A DNA stretch of 64,000 nt from Apostichopus japonicus (Eukaryota; Echinodermata; Holothuroidea; Aspidochirotida; Stichopodidae), in contig NC_092582.1 of assembly GCF_037975245.1 (NCBI RefSeq), positions 12,554,577 through 12,618,576 of the forward strand, given 5' to 3'. A program made the position numbers and the translations under genes. The notes under the pieces are model-generated. The model saw only the letters and a list, made by a program, of their open reading frames with translations. It was not told the DNA's origin and made no database searches. Below, in pieces: positions 8,719 to 20,700 of the stretch; position 1 is the stretch's first letter; each line of letters opens with the position of its first letter.

Positions 8719-11700
8719 CTGGAAAATGACAAATCAATGATAAGAAAGAACGAAGATGGGTTATTTCTTTTTCGAAGCATTGTTTGTATTCTTTCCATAA
8801 AGGTTTGTTTTCATGTGATTTTGAAAAAGATATCACCCATGGTTGTACACTTCCCATTACCAGTGTCATCGGTCGGTTAGATCTCGATGTGCGTACAAAC
8901 AGTGAGCTTCTCTGACAGAGAGAAATGTACGTGAACAGAATAACTGGAGGCTAACTAGAACAATCATCTCATATCAGTATATAAGCTAAGGAGACCCTGG
9001 TTTGTGTTTTATTGAGGTCCTTGATTCTAATCCTGCATTAACCACTAATTCCTGCTATCAGTTATACTTCAAACTGGCTTATCTTTGATACTAAGGAAAA
9101 TAGCTGTAAACTTAAACAGCTTATCTTAAAGAGCCTATACGGGTAGGCAGAACAATACATTCCTAACAGACCTTGATGTTTCCCAACTAGCAGGACTATG
9201 ACGAAAAAGCATATCACAAAATTGTCTTTTTTTATCGGTATTCATTAACTTCACTAACAAATGCAACTTTTCTAAACGGGGTCTGTAGAGTTGTTATCTT
9301 TTATGTGTGTAACGGTCAAGTATTGTCATATCCTTTAAGCACAAATACACACATTACACAAATACCAACAAGCCAAGAGGTTCAGTGATTCCTTGCCATA
9401 CTTCTTATGAGAACATGTGTACTGATCCATCAGAAACTTTTCGTGAGCAACTGTGTTTGGTCTGGTCTCGACCTTTAGTTTGTGGTAAGTACTGTCTTTA
9501 TATGACAGCAAAGTTAGATTGCTTTGGGTGAAAATATTTCTGACCTACTTAACAGTATTAAAATCCTTCTCTACTGCAATACAACATGTAACTATTATTT
9601 GCTGCAGATAGTCTTCAAATCCTGGTTGGAATTGTACATGTGCAATGATAATGCAATGTATGTTATGCATTTGAACAAAAAAGAATCAGCTTTTATTAAT
9701 ATCATTTATGAGGTACCAGCAATAAATCACTAACATGCAAGTTAGGAAGACAATATCATGGGTACATTAGCCTTGAAGCTTTACTCTAATGAACACCAGG
9801 TGTAGCTATTTCAGGGTATAGCAAGAAATGTCAGGGTATAACAATAAACACCAAACTTAAAGCGATATTTCCGTGGCAGACAAAGCGTCTCTTTATATGC
9901 AAAAACAAAACAAAAAAAACTTCCACACTCCATCTCAGATTATCTTGTCTCTAACTCAAGGTATGGTTGATTGAATGCAAACTATTTAAAACCATCAATT
10001 CTTCCCAGCAATTGATCACAATGGGTGACCTATGATGTCATAATCACAAATATGTGACCTATGATGTCATAATCACAAATATGTGACCTATGATGTCATA
10101 ATCACAAATATGTGACCTATGATGTCATAATCACAAATATGTGACCTTTGATGATGTTATACTAATCACAAACGTTCTTCAAAGGCTTTAATTTTCCTAT
10201 TACAAATCCTTTTGTTGATTTATCCTTGAAAACCTGATATATTTGCAGCTGTTAAGGTTCTACTGTATTTAGAATTTCATCAAAGTGCAACTTTTTTTTG
10301 TTATGTAGAATAGGTGAGTCAATCAAAATCATTTTCAGCTGAATTGCTGTGATGACATCAGACATTCAGCTGTTGCCAGATGCATTCACAAAATAAAATC
10401 AAATTTGAAAATAATAATTTATATCTTCTCGATGCAAAGTGCTATAATGGTGTGATTTCAGCCAAGACATTTCCAGCATTTATACTAAACGGGTTAACTT
10501 CAGCCACCGGAATATCCTCTTAGAGGAGGGGGAACTGAAGTCCTCAATAGATTACATAATACTGTTTACAGGATGTGAAAACACGCTTTACCTTCATCGC
10601 TTTTTGCATCTCTGAGAATTTATCACCATTTACCATGTTTTTAAAATCTTGTTCCTCTCAGCTTTATACATCGCTATGTTCATAATTTTTCGAAAGTCAC
10701 TTCAGTACTACATTCCCGAGTGTTTTCATGTTGGATGTGGAACATTTATAATTTAGGACGAAAATTCTTTTTCTCAAGGCAAGCGACTTTTCTTTGGTTA
10801 CAAGTTACGTTTAAAGCATTCCGTATAAATTTTTTGTAACAAAGAGAAGAAGTTGGAAGCAAAGCTCCCTACTCAGTCTAAATTTCGATTGAAATTCAAA
10901 TTTACATTCGTAGTTGAAAAGGTTCTTCAGACGAGGAAGTTCCGTGTCAGGATCGCATATTTGCTGTTTGGAAACTGCATTTAAGAATTGTAACGTTTCA
11001 GTTAATGAACTGATTCTAGCTAATCTTTATAATCGTTCTTCTCATATCTTGTTTAAACATGGAAATGGAATTCTATATTTGTTTGTGTGTTTGTTTGTTC
11101 TCTGTTGATACAAAAACTCCAACATGAAATTAAATTCAGATAGGAAAAAAACCCAAAAACTTTCAAGTTTTTTATACCTGGATGTGCCTCACGCCCAACA
11201 GAAGTATATGTAACAAGCTACTCCTATAACTGCCAACACTCATACTGTTTACTGCCCTTATTCTACCACTGATAATGACAGAGGGAAAATAAATAGAAAT
11301 GCACTTCTCTTTTTTGGTGAAAACCATAAATATCTCGTCAACTATTTCATCAAATCATTCATGATGATATCCACTCACATTTTAACTGACACTGTATTCA
11401 TAAATGCCCTGAAGGGAGGTCCTTATATTGATCTGAATGGTCAAATCACATCAAATGTCTTCAGAACATTTTTCAGATCATTCTCATTATCTCTGCTTCC
11501 CCGTGTTGCTGCCCCCCTCTCACCCTCCATATCATGCAAATACCCTCCAAAAACAGAACTCAATAGGAGTGAAAAATATTATGAACAACAAAAGGAAAAA
11601 TTGAGATGACATGGGGTAGAATTTTGTAAGAAGAACGAGGGTAGGCAACAGCTGCTCCTCAAAGTGAATCATGAAACAAAAAGAGTTGAAAAGAGGAAAA

Positions 11701-14700
11701 AGGGATGAAATCTAACTGTACTGCAGAAAAGGACAGTTTTACAGTGTACAAGAGCAGTAAAAAAAAATATTAAAAAAACATGAAATATAGCAATGTGGTC
11801 AGGGTCATTGAATGGGTCTCATATTTCACATGTTGTTCCAATCCAAAGTTTTTCTTGGGTAGCAGTGGATTTAATCTCAAACAATGGAGTTTTATTGTAA
11901 CTGGCCATCCTGATTCAAAAGTTTAAATATAGTGTTATTATTTTCGAGATCGTAGTTCATACCTGTGTCTTGGAAGACTTGGCGTTTACGGCTTCCTTGA
12001 TCAGTTTAACCTCTGAGAGTGTCACACCCCCGATGACAAAGAGAATCAACAGTGGGTTATCACTCGGGCGTGGCTTAGAGACATTCATAAAGAGCCTATC
12101 GAAGATGAATGACAGAGAACACACACACAAATAAAACAATGATAATATGTTTAAATCAATACACCCATGGTAATCAATGACTCATTCATCACCACCGTAC
12201 TATCTCTATGAGTAAACCTTGCTCTTTCAAATCTTTTACATACGAACTTTGCCCCGTTCAAACAGGATCAAGACTAACACAACGTTGTTACACGTGACTG
12301 CAATCCAATCTTTTCTTTATCATTTGGAATTGTGTATGTTTAAGCAATAAAGCATTCAGTGAGTCAGGTCCGAAATGACAGTGAGAAATCAATCATGTTT
12401 GATAGAAGGTGTGTCAAGGTTGTAAATAAACCTAAAACATGCTCAACTTAAAACCTTGTTAGCTTAACCTTTCACACACATATAATAAACATATTTGAGA
12501 TGCAATTGGCTCTTCACAGAGAAGCGTGACGCTTGTTTTGCTGAAAATCTGTCCCTTAAAATACATTTGCCAGTAGTATGTACTATATAACAAGGGAATC
12601 TAACAAGGTTAAATTTGCAATTATGTTACATTTATGAGATGCTGATGAGATTTCTGTACATTTTACAACAAAACAAATCTTTTCTATAACTGGCTGGCTG
12701 AGTAAAATTAGTTCAGCAAGATATTTATATACTTTTTTCATCTTTCATAGTAGTCACTGTTTTGTAATCAGGTGACAGTAGAACATTCAACTTGTTTAAA
12801 ACTTACGACGTAGATGCAGTGGTGCTAGAAACAAGACGATGTAATGTTCGCTAAGCAAACTTTCACATAAACTAATGAAGAAATATATATGAACAAAGTT
12901 TAGTTTCATTGATTGATTGATCTATTTCTTATTTTGCTTTGACTATATTCATTCCTTTTATTACTGTGTATGTATCTTATAATTTGTAATGTGTAATTTG
13001 ACTATAGTCCCATGTAAAGTGCTTTGAGATATTCTTTAAAGTACATAAGGTGGCATACTCCTATTAGAGTCTATATCCATCTGCTCGATTGTTCTCCTTC
13101 AGGAAAAGTGCCAAAAAGCAGCGGGAGAACATCTTTTGTGACCTGTTATCAATCATGATCTAGTTTTTTGTGGCTTGCATGTTGACAAGCATGAATGGAA
13201 GTACATATGGTGAGAAAATTGGGTCAATTGAGGCAATTTTAGACCCCTTTAGGCCTCCCAGGAGCAGCCTAGGAAAATTGTTTACCACTGAGTGAAGAGG
13301 TTTGTTTACAAGTGACGAAAACTTCCGGCTCGGATAGCAAAATATCTACACGGTCATGATACGGAAAATTGATGGTGCCATGAAAGGCCAACTTGTCAGC
13401 TATCCGGTGATGGGTAGCTTTTAGCTAGTGTAAACTTCTATCTAGACTTAGAGACCACATTACTTTTGTGATTTAGTGTGTAAGTCAATGGGGCTTTTAA
13501 TGGGCGTATGCTACCATAAGTACATAAATATATCATTTTTATTATTATTATTATTAAGTCATTCTAGAGTTCTAACACTCCAAAAAAATACCTTCAAGTA
13601 TGACAAATGTCCAGACGGCATTAGTATACAAGACATAAATGACTTATCTAATAAGTTTCTACAACCATTTCATGCATCTCAACAGATTTAAGGGTGTCAG
13701 GACTCAGGTCAGGACACAGGAAAATAATTGCACTCTCAAATTTCATTATGAATATTATGACAATGAGAATGCATTAATCTTTATCTCATATTTACCTACA
13801 CCCCTTAAAATTGACCCCAGGTACCCTGAAGCTGTAGCCCACTTGACCTCCCCTTCCCCCTCCCCGACTCTCATCAGGCCTAAGTAACTCTCAATTAACA
13901 TGACACTTTGAACATTAGTCATGATTGACCCTGCCATTCCGTTACATGGGTCAATTAAATATGGTTTCATGTACCTAGCAAATATCAAGCTTGGAGGTGT
14001 TCATTATTTCTGTTTTAATAATGGCAGGCTGTTGTTGTCATGGGAACAAGACGGCTAAACAACATGGTGAATCCTTCCTTCCACTGAAGGAACAGAATAA
14101 TGAAATGATAAGAACAGGGACTCATCTCGTCAGTCATATGTATCAAATTTCATTGACGTTACTTTAACTTATCCTTCATGAAAGTGCACTACAAATTTTC
14201 ATTGTAATATTTTTGTACAATATTTCATATATTTTTATTTCTTGTTGGCCATTCTTGGTTATTTGAGCATAGAACTGATCATGCAGACTAAACATTGATC
14301 ATATGTTATTAAAATCATTTCAAAGTGTTAACCTCACCTAAATCCTGTCTTCAACAAATCTCTGAGTCCAGTGGACTTGAATTCCAAATCCACCAGTTCT
14401 GGCTTGTTTGGGTCAAAGGTCAAGTTGATCAGCTGTTGGAGAAGAGGAGAGTACGACGCAGGCCTTGTGCCTGATCCTGTATCCAGAATGGAACTGTAAA
14501 TTGGAAGCAAGAGCATGGAAAAAACAAGATACAAATAACCTCTGGGAAGAAAAACCCCAAAACGATTTGATAAGATACTATAGAATGATCTCAGCATATT
14601 AAGAATTAAAATTTAAAAGGGATATTCCGGTGGCTGAAAGTTAATTGCTTGATAAATCTTGCTGGATATTTTCTGCATGTGTTTACTTTTATCTTACATG

Positions 14701-17700
14701 TATGTATATTGTTTCTGCTGGTGTTTTTACCTTTTCATTCAACTTTTCTGTGTTTTGTAGACTTATTTTTAAACTGTATTTTGTTTGTAACTTTAATATT
14801 TGATATTTTATGTGTTTAACCAGTAGCACTGATCACTGTTGAGCAAGCTGCTAAAATTATGAAATGCTAGTCCTGCTCACCACATTCTCTTGATTTAATA
14901 ATACCAGCCTTTTTATGAATAAAGTGCACAAATACCTCAACTCTTGTAGGTTGCTCCGACTCGTTGACAAACCCTGGAGTCTGGATATAATTTCATCTGC
15001 GACAGCTTCAAGACCTTCCTGAGCATCGCTTGTAACTGAAGAGATATGTGCAAAATGATTGATAATTAATTCTAAACATATTCGTTAACAAAGACATAAT
15101 TGCAACCTGAATGTATCGTAGAAACCACAAATATCAATCGAGCACCGGCCCATCTCTGCCACCCCACCCCTTCCTCGTTAAGGTTGTAAATTTTTGTTTA
15201 AGACATATTCATAATTGCTTTAATACATATATTCATGTAAGATGCGTTTTTGTAAGAAACTATCCTCTTAGGGAACATTTGTCAAGTGTGAATAATAATA
15301 AAGATAATTTATTCACATAAAAGAGATAATTTAATTGGCACTTGACACAATTTGCTCCAGTGTTAATCATTTTTGGTTGACAATATTTCAGAGAAGACTG
15401 AAAGCATTGAAGTAAAAGAGCATCCAATTCTTGTTTGTCTTGTTTCAATTAACCACATTTAACAACATAATCTCACCTAGCTCGTTAATTATATTTGATG
15501 TTTTAAAATCTCTTCTGAGTAATCCGACCATTTTATTCTTGAGGTCTTCTTTATGTGCTTGAGTCCATGTCAGCTGGTCACCGGTTAATGATACCACAAA
15601 ACACCACAGCAGTAAAATCTCTTCCACCGTTAAACTTGGCCTTTGAAAGAATGATAGGAGTAAATAATTTATTCAAGGGTCAAAATGTTAATTACCAAAT
15701 GTTGTCCACAGAGATGGAATCAAAGAACCTTTAATATAACATGACTATTGGTACAGACTATTGCAAATGTTGGAAAAAACTTTCAACTTAGCTCGAAAGT
15801 TAAATTGGTTCATCGTTAATAAGAGAACGAAATATCAATTTCATTCTGAATGTTCTTCGAAAAAATTCAGAATTTTTTAGCTAACATGTTTAACTAGTCC
15901 AATGTTTTCGTAGGTGGTAGGTAGTGGGATCAAATGTGGTCGAACTTCAAACAGAACACTGCATATATATACTTTCCTGACAAGAAGAGGAGGTTAGGGG
16001 GAGCCAGGGAGGGGGATACAAAACAACACATGGTTCCATGGGTCAAGTTGGGGCCACTGGAAATTATTGCTGCACATTATATGATTATAAAGGGAATTTA
16101 TCCCAACTCCCTAGTAGAAGGATTGAATTTTGAGATTTCAACTAAAAAATCATCACTCTTACTTCTCTTTGTTCAGTTCTTCTGTCATTAAGTTATGCAT
16201 GTGGTTCCAAACGACATCGTTGGCATCCTCTCCTAACTTCTGAATCAGCAGCTTCTCCTTGGAGGCAAGATCATCTTGATGAGCAAATTGTTGGTGTGAG
16301 AGGGTTTGAACACAAGCTGTTGATAATTGTACTATTGCACTGTGTTTTGCTAGGACGTCTTGATTATTTCTGAGGAAATAAAAATGGGTTTTGCTTAGCC
16401 GAAGTAAACAGTTCGACCAAAAGACCGTACACCTTGCCGAAAAATATAGCATAAATGTCAAATGACAACATGATATGTCCATGTATATTGCGAGGGCATG
16501 TCCACACAGCTATGAATGATTCAAACCCTAAACCTAATGATTGTGGGGTGGACACTCGAAAGGCTACATTCACACTTTTACCTTTTTGCTTTTAAAGGAC
16601 ATGTAAATCATATTTCTAGATCCCTACTAAATCATCCGAACATATCTGCAAAACTACTTTAACAAACCTACATTGCACGAAAATAATTGCTACTTTCACG
16701 CATAACAAAAGACATCATGTTACCTGAACAGCTTCAGTTTTGCGTTCAGCGAATCTGCTGTCACCCTTCCAATTTTAGTAACCGATGCATCCATTGGTAG
16801 CTTTGCCTTTGAAATGGTCTCGACCAGCTGACGGTTAACTGCTATCAATGCATCGGTCTGCTTTCTGGAGGTGATCATTGTCGACAGGAGTTCTCTTGAC
16901 GATGCAACTTTGGGGTGAGCGAGACATCCAGGCGGTAGAATCTTTAAGTTGGAGCCACTGTGTATAAAATAAGTGACAACCACTATGTAGTTCAACCAAG
17001 TCACTTAATTTTGAGGGAAATTAAGGGTTCTTTTAGCACTTCGAGTAAGGATATATCATGTATGTATGTATGTATTTTAGATCCTCCTGCAAGCAGGAAC
17101 CTGCGAAGAAGCCTCATTGGCTTATCAAAGCCGCAAGCTGACCGAACTCAGTCTCTTAGCTTCACATTTAAAGTCCATGATTATGAATTGTCAATTGTTA
17201 ACAATTCTGTAACTGGAGGACATACATTAATCTTGGAGTGACTCGAACTCAGGACCTTATGATTGAAAGGCTACAAGAAAGGCAACATGTATAACAAGGC
17301 TAGAAATATTCAATCAAATGTGAAATATCACAGGAAGATATATCATGTATTTGAATATATTGTTAATTCATTAGGGCTGACATGAGATCAGATATATTGT
17401 TTCCCCATTATTTTCTAACAAAGTAGAGGTCAACTCAATTTTGTTACTTTACAAGGGAGAATTCAGCGGGGGAATCATTTAGTTCATCAAACAATCTAAA
17501 TATTATACTTCAACAGAGAAATATAATATAGTTTAGAGAATACTTTATCAAGTATCGCATTGCAAAATGCTATACCATATGGGCAAGTTGCTATACAAGA
17601 AGAAAAAAAATGTACGGCAGTTATGTACACAGGAACCACAATGTTTTATAAGAGACAAAATTAACAGACTTCAATACAGCTACACAAAATGCAAACAGGA

Positions 17701-20700
17701 AAATATTTCCTGTATTTGACTAGGCAAGGTTCCTGCCACCATTTCTGATCCTAACCATGAAAATTACAATAAGTATGAACCTGCCCAGATTTAATACTAA
17801 AATGAAAACATTATTCTCTGTTTCTATAAACTTTCATATCTGTTCAACACAAAAGGCATATCAGTTGATCAAAGACTGTAAGGAACAAAAACTTAGAATG
17901 AAATTAATAAATAGTGTCTGCAGGTGATAAGCAGGTGATACTAATGGTTTAAATAGAAGTAATAGAGTCCAGCAGCATGAGCGTATTTATAAACGTTTGA
18001 AAGTGAAATGTTATTGGTGTAAAATGGTAATTACCATAAAATAAACTTGAGAAGATTTTTAACATACCATTTAACATATCTGTGAGAAGATTTGTAACAC
18101 TAAATATACCTGTGAGAAGATTTCTTTTTTTTTACATTCGACATACCTGTGAGAAGAAAAGAAGTTGGACATGTCCAAGGCAACATCAGCTTTGTGACCA
18201 GGTAGTGAGGGCAGCAAAGCAAAAACCTTGTCTAAGAAGCTATCATGGTGATGACCTGTTGTTGCAGTTAAATCCAAGGTGCGATCGACTATGAGCAGGC
18301 TGGCTTTCTGTTTTGCAGCCTAAGAGCAGAAACCAATACATAAGATTGATGATGGATGCATCCATTCCACGTTCTCTCACTCCCTTCCCCTCCCATCCCC
18401 CCTCCCCCCTCCCATTCCATGAGAACAAAGAAGACAGGTGCAAATTTGAGTTGACCAAAATTGTTGTTAATAAAACTTGGTACCTTTCTTCCCTTGATGG
18501 AAAATATTGAGTAAGAGCAAAGAGAAGAACCTTCTGACTCCATTTCTAAAACTATTGTCATCAGAAATTATTAAAATCATATTCTGGTATTAGATAATAT
18601 ATGAGACTCTTGCATGATAAGGAAAATTACATTAATAGTCCAGACTGCCAGCTGAAACCCACCGCATGTTATCAATTCTAGTTTGAATTGATTGGAGGTG
18701 ACTTTATCAATGGCAATTTAACTAAACCCTGTTATTCCAAAACTACTACAGGTGGCCTGTGATGTGTCAGCATGACACATCATTCTACACATACTTTTCT
18801 TGCCTTCTTAATCTCTCTGTGAATTCTATGTGTACTCTTCATTGTTTGCTGATTAAAACTTACTGACTGAAGACCCAAAAATTTGTGTATCACTTTGAAT
18901 CAATTAACAACACATATATCAACATGAACCCTTTTGGAATGTTCATATGAATTGATCCATGACAAGAATACCTCATCTGTATGTCATACATACGTACCTT
19001 CCTCCTTGCTTTAGCAGACTGTAAGCCCGCCAGTTCTGTGGCTACAATTCGACTGGTTGCACCCAAACAATACACTTCCTCATTGACTTCTAGTTCTTCA
19101 CACAAGCTACTCAACGTTGATACCAGTTTCTGAGAAGAACGACAGATAAAATTCTCTTAATCTGACATTTAATTGTCTTATCTTTTGCTGTCATTATGTC
19201 AATTGTCTTTTCCTTGTTATCATCATGTCAATTGATGGAAATTTGCTTTCCAGACAGTTTCTCATTCTGTATCGTACCAAATCTTATCCACGGCACCTTT
19301 TGCAAAAATGTTCTCTCCGAAACCAAGGAAACTTACACAACACCAATAAAATTGACACCAATAATATTACTTTAGCACTCAATTGATTTCTTATTAATTT
19401 TCTTTTCATATCAGGAAATCTATCTATATATTTCTGCCAAACAAGATTGGGCAGACAATGAAAATCTTAGAGATTTAACTTACCTTGATGATGATTTGTC
19501 TGTTCTCTGGTAAGAGGTCAAGGGTTAAATCATCTATAGTTAATGCATCCTTCTTCTCTGACTGCAAACATTGGTAACAAGAGTATGTAATGTATCCATG
19601 TTAGTTGTCAAAAAAAAGAAGAGATAAAAGACAAATGAAAGAGAATATTTGAGAAGGAAGAGGAATGTGAGAAAGGGTGTGAGCTGCAAGCCTAGTACTC
19701 AAGCTCGTCCTCGAAGCTGAGTCCTGTACTTATCACTAGATTAATTTTATTATATGTGCATTGAGAATGCTAAGAAAAGGTACTAGATAAAAACTCAGAA
19801 CCACTTGCAAAAGTCACATGCAGCCTCGCTACTTGATTTGGAATTCAGGTATGAACGGGCAAAATGAAATTTTTTGATGGCGTAAGTCTAAACCAGAAAT
19901 TTCAGAACCACTGTTGTGCAAGAAAGGTTGCTCAATCACATACTCTGTTACAATACTTTGAAATACAATCAGGTCTGTCTGATACCAAACACTCAAACTA
20001 ACCTGAAGTATCTAGTTTCATTCACTACTTACTTTACGTACATAACAATTTTTCACTTTCAACTTGCTTTACTCCAATTGACTACTGCACTATTACATAA
20101 TAACTCTAAGAAGTACAGTACTTCATCTTGGCCAGAAAGTTGCAAGTAGCCTGTAAGTGCCATTAATTATTTGACAAGTAGAAGACTTCCTCGAGGTATG
20201 AAAAATCTACCTTGACCTCAGCGTGCTCTTCTTTATAACTTGGATGAGTCATAAGAAATGATGATAAGTATGCCAAAAGCGGCAAGCTGTTTTGAAGTTT
20301 AAGTCCACACTTTCTACATTCGACTAGTTTCAAGGAAAACCCTTTCGTTTAATACCAGTTTGCCTTCCCTTAATTTTCATCTGGCTAAGAATATAATAAC
20401 ACTGCCAGACTTTCTCTCTACATACTCAATCAGCCATTACACTTACTGTATAGAATCACGATTTCATATCTATTTTTAGAAAATATAGAAATTTTATACT
20501 CCACCTTTGTTATAGTTTTCGACAACCTTGGCACATCACTGGTAAGGAATGGCCAAAATTCAGAAAACGCTGGAGCAAGGAACAAGGATGAACATACACT
20601 GGCAAACGAAAGTGGGATGTGAACAACTTCTGCATGGCAACCCTGAAAAAGGAAATATAGTGCAATTGAAATAAATGCTAAACTATAATAAACTAGAACT

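Noticed and set aside
10022-10150. Possible CRISPR array
   Set aside because: Repeats are head to tail with no spacers, and the DNA is animal nuclear.
11361-11609. 82-codon plus-strand frame inside SCFD2 intron 12
   Set aside because: No family motif and no splice context on the plus strand.
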